Positions 33,205-43,744 of a stretch of DNA of 64,000 nt are shown here, piece after piece. Numbering within the stretch: position 1 is the first letter of the stretch; each line of letters opens with the position of its first letter. Source of the DNA: PALSA-612 sp963776375 (lineage in GTDB: Bacteria; Actinomycetota; Thermoleophilia; Gaiellales; Gaiellaceae); the NCBI GenBank assembly GCA_963776375.1, contig CAVZMF010000005.1, forward strand, positions 744,001 to 808,000, in the 5' to 3' direction. Under the pieces are notes generated by a model. It worked only from the letters and a program-made list of their open reading frames with translations, had not been told where the DNA came from and made no database searches. The translations under genes were made by a program, and so were the position numbers.

Positions 33205-33260
33205 GTTCGCCCCGGGGCCGCCCGACGGCGCGAGGAGCCGTCGGGCGGCCCCGGGCGAAC
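33205..33260. terminator. Very strong bidirectional terminator hairpin
   Basis: Arms of 24 bases, perfect apart from one bulged C (33205-33229 and 33237-33260), loop about 7 bases. It lies between the convergent haloperoxidase (stop 33197) and CHRD (stop 33267) genes. Confidence 0.85.
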
Positions 33261-33266
33261 TCCGAG

Positions 33267-33848
33267 CTAGTCGTCGTTGCTGTTGATCTGTCCGCGGATC
33301 TCGCCGGTAGGCCAGCGAGTCGTGTGGATGTTCGCGTAGGCCTTGCCCGCCTGCATCGCCCGCACGATCTCGTCGAACGACCCGGGCTCGATCCCCTGTC
33401 CATTCGGCCCGATCACGTTGGCCGCGGTGATGTCGCCCTCGACCGTGCCCGACCCGGATCCATCGTCCGGGCACGCCCGCGGCGTCGCGGGGACCGCGCT
33501 GTTGTCGCAGAGGAAGTAGGAGACGCCCCCTGCGACTCCGGTCTGCCCGAAGTGAACGTGAGCGAACAGGATCTTCCCGCCCGTGACAGTCTGGCCCTCG
33601 AGGTTCGAGTACGAGAAGACGAAGTGGATCGTCGGCGTGGCAGCCTTGTCGTCGAGCTTCGCACTGAACTCCCCGAACCCGCTCGTGGAGATGGCCGGAG
33701 TCTCCTGGTACCCGCTGAGCGTGGCGTGGAAGTTCTTCGTGTTCGGGATCTTCTCCGGCCCGCCGCCTTGACCCGCGACGGCATAGGACGCCGCCCCGGC
33801 CGCCACGAGAATCGCGGCCGAGAGCACCAAAAACGGTTTCTTCTTCAC
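33267..33848 (-). CDS. Secreted CHRD domain protein
   Basis: The 193-residue precursor has a signal peptide (KKKPFLVLSAAILVAAGAAS). It contains a CHRD (chordin-like) domain: FHATLSGYQETPAISTSGFG, the strand pair with THFVFSYSNLEG-like sequence, ILFAHVHFGQTGVAGGVSYF and a closing ANIHTTRWPTGEIRGQI. Bacterial CHRD proteins are extracellular beta domains of unknown role, often with oxidoreductases or phosphatases. Two Cys (LCDN, RACPDD) could form a disulfide. It sits beside the haloperoxidase but no heptamer box is visible upstream, so common control is not shown. Confidence 0.88.
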   Translation of the reverse strand: MKKKPFLVLSAAILVAAGAASYAVAGQGGGPEKIPNTKNFHATLSGYQETPAISTSGFGEFSAKLDDKAATPTIHFVFSYSNLEGQTVTGGKILFAHVHFGQTGVAGGVSYFLCDNSAVPATPRACPDDGSGSGTVEGDITAANVIGPNGQGIEPGSFDEIVRAMQAGKAYANIHTTRWPTGEIRGQINSNDD

Positions 33849-34007
33849 CGTTTCTCCCTCCTGTCGGTTGACCGGGCGCAGACGCGCCTCGCCCGTCCGG
33901 CAACCTACCCGGTGCCTGGCGGTACGCGGAAGGTCACGATTCGGTTTGCCCAGAGAGGGCTGCCGATAAACGCGTTCAGCGCCCCGGCAGCTCGACGTTC
34001 ACAGCTG

Positions 34008-34319
34008 TCAGTCGAGGCGGAAAATCTCTTCGAGCGCCGGCGGCCCTGCGTCGGGCACGCGCTCCTCGAGGAGATCGGTCATCGCGTCCTGCCACCGTGC
34101 GGAAACCTCCTGTGCTTCGAGAAAGGTCGCCGCGCGCTCGAGGTCGTCGGCCTCGAAGTAGCCGAACACCTGATTCCGGTGGCGGAAGATGGAATAGTTG
34201 CGAATGCCTGCGGCGCGGAGGGCTTCGAGCATCTCCGGCCAGACGGCGCGATGGGCCTCGACGTACTCGTCGATCCTGTCCGGCCGAACGCGGAGGACGA
34301 AGGCGCTTCGCTCGGTCAT
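34008..34319 (-). CDS. rhaM: L-rhamnose mutarotase
   Basis: The 103-residue protein interconverts alpha and beta L-rhamnose before isomerisation. Family features: SAFVLRVRPDRIDEYVEAHR with the conserved Tyr and His at the N-terminus, VWPEMLEALRAAGIRNYSIF, and the FGYFEADD segment. Its ATG overlaps the rhaI stop (ATGA), so it is the second gene of a leftward rhaI-rhaM operon. Length is as usual for the family. Confidence 0.92.
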   Translation of the reverse strand: MTERSAFVLRVRPDRIDEYVEAHRAVWPEMLEALRAAGIRNYSIFRHRNQVFGYFEADDLERAATFLEAQEVSARWQDAMTDLLEERVPDAGPPALEEIFRLD

Positions 34320-35474
34320 TGCCTTTGGTACGCGCTCTCGACCGAGGCGGTCCCGCGCTCTTGCGCCAGCTTCTCCGCGTAGCCGCCCGCCCGGAAAGCC
34401 GCAACCGGATCGGCCTCGACGCCGAGCTGCTCCCGAAGCTCTGCGAGCAACGGGCGCACGTCGGTCTCGAAGGCCTCGAGCAGGACCCGGTGCGCGCCCA
34501 GGACATCGCCCTCGAGCTGCGCGGCGGTCAGACGCTCCTCGTCGACATGCAACGCCTTGGCGTAGGCGGTCTGGATGTTCATCACCGTCTGGATCATCGC
34601 GTCGATCTTCCCCTCGACGTTGTGCGACTGGTCGATCAGGAAGGCGAGGTGTCCGGCGTCTCCGAGCACGATCTCGCGCATGATCAGGAACAGCTCGAAG
34701 GGGTCGATGGAGCCCGCGATCAGGTCGTCGTCCGCGTACTTGCGGCCGTTGAAGTGGAAGCCGCCGAGCAGCTCTTCCGCGAGCAGCACGGCGACGATCT
34801 GCTCGACGTTGGTGCCCGGAGGATGGTGCCCGGTGTCGACGAGCACCTGCGCCTGCGGTCCGAGATGCCGGCAGACGAGCGCCGCCGTGCCCCAGTCGGG
34901 CAGATCCATGCTGTAGAACGCCGGCTCGAAGAACTTGTACTCGACCAGCAGCTGCATGCCCGCTGGGAGCAGGGCGTAGACCTCCTCGAGCCCTGCGACG
35001 AGCCGTGCGTGCCGGCGGCGGAGGGAGTCCTGCCCCGGGTAGTTGGTGCCGTCGGCGAGCCAGAGGCTGATGATCGACGAGTCGACCGCGGTCGCGATCT
35101 CGATGCACTCGCGGCAGTGGTCGACAGCTCGTGCGCGGACGCGCGGATCAGGGTGGCAGATGCTGCCGAGGCGGTACTCGTCGTCGTTGAACAGGTTCGG
35201 GTTGATCGCACCGATGCGGACGCCCTCGTCCTCCGCGTATCGCCGCAAGGCCGCGAAGTCGTCGACGGCATCCCACGGGATGTGAAGGGCGACCTTCGGG
35301 CAGCAGCCGGTCAGCCGGTGGACGAGCGCGGCGTCGGCGATCCGCTCCTCCACGGTGCGGGCGGCGCCCGGGCCACGGGTAGACGTGGAAACGCGTGCCC
35401 GAGTTGCCGTAGCCCCAGGACGGCGTCTCGATCTCGAGCCGGAGCAGGCGGTCGAGGAGGGCCTCGTCGGTCAT
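34316..35474 (-). CDS. rhaI: L-rhamnose isomerase, RhaI type (one frameshift)
   Basis: This isomerase turns L-rhamnose into L-rhamnulose. The N-terminus MTDEALLDRLLRLEIETPSW, then GYGNSGTRFHVYPWPG, is in one frame. After a one-base slip near 35370 the protein continues as VEERIADAALVHRLTG to the end, about 386 residues in all. Metal and substrate motifs of the RhaI TIM barrel are visible: HIPWD, NPNLFND, SLWLADGTN, LVEYKFFEPAFY, DTGHHPPGTN and FHFNGRKYADDDL, LIDQSHNVEGK. The slip is best explained by GGG in place of GG in the sequence. It forms an operon with rhaM and is divergent from the DeoR regulator. Confidence 0.9.
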
Positions 35475-35505
35475 CGAGGCGCAGTCTGACGCATTTCGGG
35501 CCCGA

Positions 35506-35540
35506 TTACGAACCGGCTTTCGATTTCGTCTGTTTCGTAA
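35506..35540 (+). promoter_or_regulatory. Candidate DeoR-type operator in the divergent rha promoter region
   Basis: TTACGAA (35506-35512) and TTCGTAA (35534-35540) form an inverted repeat with a 21-base gap. Inside lie further TTTCG units (35518, 35524, 35533). DeoR-family repressors of sugar operons often bind TTTCG-like repeats. The region lies between rhaI (start 35474) and the DeoR gene (35640). Confidence 0.45.
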
Positions 35541-35639
35541 GTCCGACGGTCGGTCCCTTGACGTGAACGGGGGTCAGGCACTTAGGGTCGCTCGATCGAC
35601 GAACGCGACGAATTCCTCGGGTTCTCGCAGCATGAGCGC

Positions 35640-36461
35640 ATGCAGCGCGTGCTTCAGATGCTCGAGACTCGGGATTCGCTTCACGTTGCGGAACTTGCGA
35701 AAGTCTTTTCGGTCTCCGAGGTCACAGTCCGCAGCGACCTGTCGAGCCTCGCGAGCCAGGGTCTCGTGGCCCGTGTCCGCGGCGGCGTCCGCCCCATCAA
35801 GCAGGGTCAGGAGGTCGGCTTCGACCTCCGCTTGCGCCTCGAGGTCGGGCAGGAAGCGCGCGATCGCCCGCGCGGCGGCGCCGATGGTCGACGAGGGTGA
35901 GGCCATCGCGCTCGACGCGAGCACGACCGCGTACTACCTCGCGCTCGAGCTTCGTGCGAAGCGCGAGCTCGTCGTGGTCACGAACGGCCTGCTCGTGGCG
36001 ACGGCGCTGGCCGACGCACCCGGCGATGACGGTGCTCGTCACCGGGGGTCTCCTGCGGCTGTCGGCGATGTCACTGGTCGGCGACCTCGGTACCGACGTC
36101 CTGCGCACGACCCGTATCAACAAGGGCTTCCTCGGCGCGCGGGGCTCAGCATCGAGCGCGGCCTGATGGATCTCAACCCCGACGAGGTTCGGATCAAGCA
36201 GGAGATGGCGGACGCCTGCGAGCAGGTCTACGGGATCCTCGACGGGACGAAGTGGCACCGAAGCGCCTTGCTCGACGTTCGTCCAGGTCGACCAGTTGGC
36301 GGGCATCGTCACCGACTCGGGCGCGCCGCCTGACGAGGTGGAGACCTGGCGACCGCGCGGCGTCGAAGTCGTCATCGCCAATCCCGGGCCCGAGCGAACC
36401 GCCGCCGCTGCGCCCGCGCGACCTCCGCCGCGCCGTGCGGAACGACGGGCTGCTCGGCTGA
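35640..36461 (+). CDS. DeoR-family transcriptional regulator of rhamnose genes (frameshifted)
   Basis: The start ATG 35640 is the first after an in-frame TAG (35582). Residues 1-55 are a DeoR helix-turn-helix: RVLQMLETRDSLHVAELAKV, FSVSEVTVRSDLSSLASQGL, VARVRGG. The effector domain follows in changing frames: KRAIARAAAPMVDEGEAIAL, DASTTAYYLALEL, VVTNGLLVATALAD, VLVTGGLL, GFLGARG, LSIERGLMDLNPDEVRIKQE, VYGILDGTKWHRSALL, GIVTDSGAP and GVEVVIANPGP. At least four one-base slips are needed. It probably represses the rha genes in the absence of rhamnose or a phosphorylated intermediate. Confidence 0.8.
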
Positions 36462-37969
36462 TGGCGGTCATGGCCGCGGTCGATCTCGGGGCGCAGAGCG
36501 GGCGGGTCGCCGTCGGACACCTCGACGGAGAGCGGCTCACGCGTCTCGGAGGCGCATCGCTTCGACAACGTGCCGGTGGGCGTCGACGGTCGACTTTGCT
36601 GGGACATTCGGCGGCTGTACGACGGACGTGTTCGACGGCCTGCGCGGGGTGGCGCGCGAGGCGACCGTGGACTCGGTCGCTGTCGGACTCGTGGGCGATC
36701 GACTTCGGACTGCTCGATCGCAGCGGCCGAGCTGGTACGGAACCCCGTGCACTATCGCGATCCGCGTCGTGCCGCCGCCGTCGACGGGCGTCTTCGAGCG
36801 CATCCCGCCCCGCGAGCTCTACGAGCGCACCGGCATGCAGATGCTCCCGATCAACACGATCTTCGAGCTCGCTGCGATGGCGGACGACCACGACCCCGCG
36901 CTCGACCGGGCCGACGCGCTCCTGATTGGTTCCCGACCTGTTCCACCACCGGCTCTGCGGCAGCCGCACGACGGAGCTCACGAACGCGACGACGACGCAG
37001 TGCTTCGACCCGCGCGCGGGCGACTGGGCGAGCGACCTGCTCGAGCGGCTCGAAGTGCCCGTTCGCGTCTTGCCGGAGGTCGTGGCTCCGGGACGCAGTT
37101 CGGCTCCTCTCCGCCGAGGTCGCCGAGGCCACCGGGCTCGGCGGGACACGTCGTCGTCGCGGTCGCGACGCACGACACCGGCTCAGCCGTCGCCGGCGTG
37201 CCCTTCACCGGAGCCGGCGGTCGTGTTCCTGAGCGTGGGCACGTGGTCGCTCGTCGGCGTCGAGACGGACCGCCCCCTGATCGACGACCGAGACGTTCGC
37301 GGCGAACCTGAGCAACGAGGGTGGCGTCGACGGGACCTTCCGGGTGCTTCGCAACGTCACGGGACTCTGGCTCCTCGCACGAGTGCCGCCGGAACTGGGC
37401 GCCGACAGGCACGAGCTACTCGCTTCGCCGAGCTGGTCGCGCTCGCGCGGGAGCGCGCCCGCGCTTCGTCTCGCTCATCGAGCCGAACGACCCGGCTTCG
37501 CCGACGCCCGGCGACATGCCCGAGCGCATCGCGAGGCTACTGCACGCGCACGCGGCCAGCCTGAGCCGTCCGATCCCGGCGCCTCGTCCGCTGCATCCTC
37601 GAGAGCCTCGCGCTGAAGCACGCGCAGACGGTCGACACTCCTCGCGAGCGTGACCGGCACGCGAGGTCGACGGTGCTCCACGTCGTCGGAGGCGGCGCCC
37701 GAAACGAGCTGCTCTGCGACTGGACCGCCCACGCCGCGGGCCTCCCCGTCCTGGCCGGACCGGAGGAAGCGACGCTCTTCGGCAACCTCCTCGTACAGGC
37801 GATCGCGCTCGGCGAGCTCTCATCGCTCGCCGAGGCGCGCGAGCGTCCTCCGCTGCTCGTTCGCGGCCGACGGCGTACGAGCCCGATCGGCGTCAGCAGG
37901 AGTGGCGAGAGGCGCGCGAACGCTTCGCCTCCTGACGCCGCCGTGGATGAGCTGGAGGTGTCCGCGTGA
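36460..37969 (+). CDS. rhaB: Rhamnulokinase (many frameshifts)
   Basis: The ATG at 36460 overlaps the regulator's stop. Pieces of an FGGY-family kinase appear in order through all three frames: AAVDLGAQSGRVAVGHLDG, VDGRLCWDIRRLYDG, DSWAIDFGLLDRSG, NPVHYRDPR, ERTGMQMLPINTIFEL, LTNATTTQCFDPR, VAVATHDTGSAVAGVPF, VVFLSVGTWSLVGVETDRPL, HVVGGGARNELLCDWTAHAA and GPEEATLFGNLLVQAIALGE. Phosphate-binding and sugar-binding motifs are intact. About a dozen slips occur in 1.5 kb. It phosphorylates L-rhamnulose at C1 with ATP. The end overlaps the next start (GTGA). Confidence 0.82.
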
Positions 37970-40097
37970 CCGAGATGCTCGCACGCGCTGCGGCGGCATC
38001 CCCGCGCCCGACGACCGCTGGGACGCGGCGGCCGCCGCGCGGGCTCGGCGTCCTCGACGGCGCTCGTCTACCGCTCGAACCTGCTCGGCGCCGACCGGGC
38101 GCTCGCGAACCAGGGCGGCGGAAACACGTCCGCGAAGGAGAGCGGTCGTCGATCACACGGGCCGCGAGAGCGCGAACGCTCTGGGTCAAGGGCTCGGGCA
38201 CCGATCTCGCCACGATCACGCCCCGGGCTTCGCCGGCCTGCGGCTCGACGAGCTCCTACTGCTGCGCGGACCGCGAGGCGATGGACGACGCGACGATGGT
38301 CGACTACCTGCTCCGTTGCGCGGTGCGGCCGGCCCAGCCGCGGCCGTCGATCGAGACGCTGCTCCACGCGTTCATTCCGGCCGCGCACGTCGACCACACG
38401 CACCCCGATGCAGTGATCGCGCTGACGTCGACACCCGACGGGCGGCGGCTCGCCGAGGAGGCGTTCGGCGACGAGGCAGTCTGGCTCGACTACCAGCGGC
38501 CCGGCTTCGACATGTCGCGCCGGATCGCGCTGCTGCTCGACGACGAATCCTGCGGCCCGCGCCGTCCTGCTCGAGCGGCACGGGCTCGTCACCTGGGGCG
38601 ACACGAGCGAGGAGAGCTACCAGGTCGACGCTCGAGTTCGTCACGCGGGCTGCCCAGGCGATCGACCGAAGCGCGAGCGGTCGCTTCGGCCTGGGCGGCA
38701 GCAAGGTCGCGGAGCTGTCGGGAAGGAGAGCGCGACTGCCCTCCTCCACGAGTCCCTTCCCGCGCTCCGCGGCGCTCTGCTTGGCCGACACCGACGGCGT
38801 CGTGCTCGAGGTCGACCGGAGCGCCGAGGCGGTCGCCTTCGCCTCGTCCGCGCGCGCTCCCGAGGTCAGCCAGATCGGGCGCCGTGCCCCGACCACCTGA
38901 TCAACACGAAGCACAGGCCGCTCGTCGTCGAGTTCGACCCGGAGAGCGACGACGCCGAGGAGCTGCGTCGAGGCCTTCAGGCGCGGCGTCGAAGAGTACT
39001 CGGACTGGTACCGCGGCTACTACGAGCGGAACGTCGACGACGAGACGCGGCAGTTTCCGATCGACCCGGCGGGGCCGCGGGTCGTGCTCGTTCCCGGGCG
39101 TCGGCATCGTCACGACCGGCGCCGGACGCGGGACGAGCGCGCTTCGCGCGCGACCTCTACCACCGCGCGATCGCGGTCGAGGACGCGGCCGACGCGCTCG
39201 GCGGATTCCGCTCGCTCAGCGAGAGCGAGGCGTTCGCGATCGAGTACTGGCCCCTCGAGCGCTACAAGCTCGCCCAGGCGCCGCCCGCGGCGAGCTGGCC
39301 GGCCGTGTTGCGCTCATCACGGGCGGCGCGAGCGGCATCGGCCGAGCTGCCGCACGGCTGCTCGCCGGGCGCGGCGCGCACGTCGTCGTCGCCGATCTCA
39401 ACTTCGACGGCGCGCAGGAGGTGGCCGACGAGCTGATCGAGCCGTACGGCGTTGCGCCGGGCACTCGCCGTCCCCGTCGACGTCACCGACGAGGCCGCCG
39501 TCGAGGACATGACACGCCGCGCCGTGCTCGAGTACGGCGGCATCGACATCCTCGTCGCGTCGGCCGGGCCTGGCCACGAGCGCCCCGGTCACCGAGACAA
39601 CGCTCGACGAGTGGGAGCTGCAACTTCGCCGTCCTCGCCGCGGCTACTTCCTCGCCGCGCGCGAGATCTTCCGCGTCCTGCTCGAGCAGGGCCGCGGCGG
39701 CTCGGTCGTCTTCGTCGCGTCGAAGAACGCCCTCGTGGCCGGCGCGAACGCGGCCGCCTACTCGTCGGCAAAGGCGGCTTCGCTGCACCTCGCCCGCTGC
39801 CTCGCCGAGGAGGGCGGCCGCACGGGATCCGCGTGAACACGGTCAATCCGGACGCGGTGATCGAGGGCTCCGCGCATCTGGTCGTCGGAGTGGAAGGCGG
39901 AGCGTGCGAGCACCTACGGCGTCGACCGAGGACGACCTCGCAGGCCTTCTACCGTGAGCGCACCAAGCTCGGCGTGAGCGTCTACCCCGAGGACGTCGCC
40001 GAGGCGATCGCGTTCCTCGCCGGGCCGCGCTCCGGCGAAGTCGACCGGAAACGTCATCAACGTCGACGGCGGCGTCACGGCCGCGTATCCGCGATGA
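37966..40097 (+). CDS. rhaD: Bifunctional rhamnulose-1-phosphate aldolase / short-chain dehydrogenase (many frameshifts)
   Basis: The GTG at 37966 overlaps the kinase stop. The first part is a class II aldolase domain (LWVKGSGTDLATI, FIPAAHVDHTHPDAVIALTS, ERHGLVTWGDT, ERGKGLVEE-type region absent in one frame). The second, from about 39290, is a short-chain dehydrogenase: GRVALITGGASGIGRAAARL, VVVADLNFDGAQEVADELI, GIDILVASAG, VFVASKNALVAGANAAAYSS, KAASLHLARCLAEEGG, IRVNTVNPDAV, and a final NVINVDGGVTAAYP in the correct frame. This fusion (YuxG/RhaEW type) cleaves rhamnulose-1-phosphate to DHAP and lactaldehyde and oxidises lactaldehyde. Many one-base slips interrupt it. Confidence 0.82.
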
Positions 40098-41615
40098 GCG
40101 CGGCAGCCGGACCAGCCGCTCGTCGAGCTCCGGGGCCTGTCGAAGAGCTACGGCGGCGTCGAACGCGCTCGCCGACGTCAGCTTCGCGATCGAGCCGGCG
40201 ACCGTGCACGCCCTCGTCGGCGAGAACGGCGCCGGCAAGTCGACGCTCGTGAAGATCCTCACCGGCATCGTCCAGCCGGACGCGGGCGAGCTGCGGCTCG
40301 ACGGCGAGCCGCAGCGAATCAGCGACCCGCAGACCGCGCACCGGCTCGGCATCGTGGCCATGTACCAGGAGCCGACGGTCTTCCCCGACCTGACGGTCGC
40401 CGAGAACGTCTTCGCCGGGCGGCAGCCGCGCGGCTCTGCGCACACGGTGACTGGCGCGAGATGCGCGACGAGGCGGCCCGCATCCTCGCGAGCTCGGCGT
40501 CGACTTCGGCCCGGACACGCCGGTCCGCGGCCTCGGCGTCGCCGACCGGCAGCTGCTCGAGATCGCCAAGGCGCTCTCGTCGAGCGCGCGCCTGCTGATC
40601 ATGGACGAGCCGACGGCAGCGCTCTCGCCGCACGAGGTCGAGACGCTCTTCGCGACGGTTCGCCGGCTCCGCGAGCGCGGTGTGGCGATCGTCTTCATCA
40701 GCCACCGGCTCGAGGAGGTACTGCGATCGCCGACACCGTCACCGTGCTGCGGGACGGCCGGCACATCGCCACCGTGCCGGCGGCGGAGCTCGAGCCACGG
40801 CGAGGTCGTCCGGCTGATGGTCGGCCGCTCGCTCGACGCGCTGCTTCCCGAAGGAGGAGGCGGAGATCGGCGGGACGTCGTGCTGCGCGTCGACGGGCTC
40901 TCACGCCGGGGCGTGTTCTCGAACGTCTCGTTCGAGCTCCGGCGCGGCGAGATCGTCGGCCTCGCCGGCTTCGTCGGCTGCCGGCCGCAGCGAGGTCGCG
41001 CGCGCGATCTTCGGGATCGATCGGCTCGACGCGGGACAGGTGTCGGATCGAGGAGCGCCCGTTCCGTCCACGCTCGCCGCGCGCCGCGCTTCGGCGGGGC
41101 CTCGCCTATCTCCCCGAGGATCGGCTGCAGCAGGGCCTCGTCCAGCCGATGTCCGATCGCCGCCAATGCCTCGATGGCGGTTCTGCCCGAGCTGACTCCG
41201 GCGGCTTCCTCCGGCCGCGGCGGGAGAACGCGCTCGCGCAGGCGGTTCATGGAGCAGCTGCGGATCAAGGCCACGTCGCCCGCCCAGGTCGTGCGGAGCC
41301 TGTCGGGCGGCAACCAGCAGAAGGTCGTGCTCGCGAAGTGGCTCGCCGCCGAGCCGCGGATCCTCATCCTGGACGAGCCGACGCACGGCGTCGACGTCGG
41401 GACGAAGGCGGACGTCCATCGAACGATCTCGCGCCTCGCCGCACAGGGCCTGCCGATCCTGCTCGATCTCCTCCGAACTGCCGGAGATCCTCGGGATGAG
41501 CGACCGCGTGCTCGTCATGCGCGAGGGCCGGCTCGTTGCCGAGCTGTCCCGGGCCGACGCGACCCAGGAGCGGATCATCCAGGCGGCGGCAGGCGTCGAG
41601 GACGCAGCCGCATGA
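40094..41615 (+). CDS. rhaT: Rhamnose ABC transporter ATP-binding protein (frameshifted)
   Basis: This is a sugar importer ATPase with two ABC domains in tandem. Domain 1: VHALVGENGAGKSTLVKILT (Walker A near 40220), MYQEPTVFPDLTVAENVF, GVADRQLLEIAKALS signature region in a shifted frame, RLLIMDEPTAALSPHE (Walker B), IVFISHRLEEV. Domain 2: GEIVGLAGFVG, RRGLAYLPEDRLQQGLVQPM, VRSLSGGNQQKVVLAKWLA, PRILILDEPTHGVDVGTKAD. About eight one-base slips, several readable as G or C gained or lost in short runs. Starts ATGA-overlapping the dehydrogenase and ends ATGA-overlapping the permease. In Rhizobium the homologous set is rhaSTPQ. Confidence 0.85.
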
Positions 41616-42669
41616 ACGTCCCGAGGCCGCTCCGTCTCTGCACAGCTAGCTGGCGGCGGCGACCTTCCGGCTGCGCGAGATCGGGCATCGTCGCGGCCCT
41701 GGGCGTCGCGATCGTCTTCTTCGCGGTCCGCTCGCACGAGCTTTCTCGACCGTCGCCAACTGGCAGAGCATCGCGCTCAACGTGGCCATCGTCGTCGTCG
41801 TCGGGCGTCGGCGAGATGATCGTCGTTCTCACGCGGAACATCGACCTGAGCGTCGGCTCGATCGTCGGCCTCAGCGCGTACTCTCGCTGCGGCCACGTTC
41901 GTCCATCACCGCGGCGCTCTCCCTCGTGCTCGTCGCGTTGCTGGCGGTCGCGATCGGCCTCGGCCTCGGACTCGTCAACGGCGTCCTGGTCGCCGTCGCG
42001 CGCATCCCTGCCATCATCGCGACGCTCGCCACCCTGTCGATCTATCGCGGCATCGACGCCCAGATCACGGGCGGTGGGAACATCACTGCCTACGAGCTCC
42101 CGGACTCGTTCCTGAACCTGGCGTCCGACAGAGCCGGCGGGCGTGCCGACGCTTCGCCTGGGTCGCCGCCGGAGTGGCGATCGTCGGTGCCGCGGCCCTG
42201 CGCTGGATGCCGTGGGCGCGAGACTTCTACGCGATCGGGTCGAACCCCGAAGCCGCCCGCTTCGCGGGCATCCCCACCCGGCGGCGCGTCATGACCGCGT
42301 TCGCGATCAGCGGCGCCCTCGCGGGCCTGGGCGGGTTCCTGTTCGCGTCCCGCTTCCCCACCGTCGACGCTGTCGCGGCCAAGGGGTTCGAGCTGGACGT
42401 CGATCACGGCCGTCGTGATCGGCGGGGTCAACGTCTTCGGCGGCTCGGGGACGATCCTCGGCGTCGTCCTCGGCGCCCTGCTCGTGGCCACGATCCAGAA
42501 CGGCTTCACGCTGCTCCGGATCTCCGAGTTCTGGCAGACTCTTCTTCAACGGCTTCGCCATCGTCGTGGCGGTGACGATCGACGCGCTCGTCACGCAGCG
42601 ACTGCAGGAGGTGTTGCGGCGCCGACGGGCCGAGGTGCTCGCAGCGAAGCACAGGAGGCCGAAGCGTGA
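41612..42669 (+). CDS. rhaP: Rhamnose ABC transporter permease 1 (frameshifted)
   Basis: This is a RbsC-like permease with about ten membrane segments. Pieces: GIVAALGVAIVFFAVRSHE, a VGEMIVVLTRNIDLSVGSIV motif typical of sugar permeases, LVLVALLAVAIGLGLGLVNG, RIPAIIATLATLSIYRGID, DFYAIGSNPEAARFAGIP (the coupling motif that contacts the ATPase), ALAGLGGFLFASRFPTVDAV and VFGGSGTILGVVLGALLVAT. Five or more slips. It overlaps its neighbours by 4 bases on both sides. Confidence 0.82.
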
Positions 42670-43744
42670 GCTCGGCTCAGCGTGCCGCTGGTCGTCTGCT
42701 CCTCCGCTGGGAGACGCTGCTCGTCGTCGCTCATCTTCGGCGTCGGGAGTCTGGAGCACCACGCTCTCGCCGTTCTTCCTGAAGCAGGCGAACCTCCTCG
42801 ACCTCGCTCACGCCCGTACGTCTTCATCGGGCTGATGGCGTTCGGCCTGACGTTCGTCGTCATCGCGGCGAGATCGACATCTCGCTCGTCTCGACACATG
42901 GCCGTTTCGGTCGTCTGCTTCGCCCAGATCTTCGCCGCTGGGGCGAACGTCTGGGTCGCGGGCCTTGCCGGCCTCGCCGTCGCGACCGCGCTCGGCCTCG
43001 TGAACGGTCTGCTCGTCGGGCTCCTGAACCTGCCCTCGCTCGCGGTCACGCTCGGCACCCTCGCTGCGTATCGGGGCCTCGCGTTCGTGGTGTTCACGGG
43101 CCAGGAGATCGCGTCTTTCCCCGCCGACTACACGGAGCTCGGAGGCGGTTACATCTCGAACGAGCTCCCGGTCGCGCTGTTCGTCCTGCTCGGGTCCGCT
43201 CTCGTCCTCGGCCTGCTCCTCCACGCGACCCGTTTCGGCCGCTACGTGTTCGCGATCGGCTCGAACCGGGAGGCCGCGCGCTTCTCCGGCGTCCCGGTGG
43301 CCCGCGTGCGAGTGACCGTCTTCGCGCTCTGCGGGCTGATGGCGGGCGTCGCGGGAGTCGTTTACGTCGGCTACTTCGGCTCGGCCCGCGCCGACGCCGG
43401 GACGGGCTCGACTGCTCGACGTCGTGACCGCGGTGGTGCTGGGAGGGGTGGACATCTTCGGCGGGTCAGGCTCGATGCTCGGCGTGCTGCTCGCGCTCGT
43501 GCTCGTCGCCGAGCTTCGAAACGGCATGCAGCTCGCAAACGTGGCCGGCGACACGCAGGACATCGTCATCGGCGTGATGCTCCTCGCGGCGATCGCCGCC
43601 GGGAATCTCCTGCGAGCCGCGAAGACGGGTGGAGTCCGGCCGGGCCGGCTCTTCCAACGTCGAAGGGAGGTGATCCGGCACGACGCAGCGGAGGCGGTTG
43701 TACCCCCAGGTTCGACCCCCAGAACTCGAAAGGAAGGTAGCCGA
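42666..43744 (+). CDS. rhaQ: Rhamnose ABC transporter permease 2 (frameshifted, no own stop)
   Basis: GTG 42666 overlaps the previous stop. Pieces of a second RbsC-like permease: LIFGVGSLE-like start in shifting frames, YVFIGLMAFGLTFVVIA, then a long clean stretch from about 42895 (LAGLAVATALGLVNGLLVGL, LAVTLGTLAAYRGLAFVVFT, FAIGSNREAARFSGVPVARV, CGLMAGVAGVVYVGYFGSAR), a slip near 43415, then VVTAVVLGGVDIFGGSGSML to NLLRAAKTGG. After that the frame stays open straight through the rhaS start. No stop separates the two genes in this frame, so either a further slip hides the stop or the genes are joined. I end the feature at the rhaS start. Confidence 0.8.
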
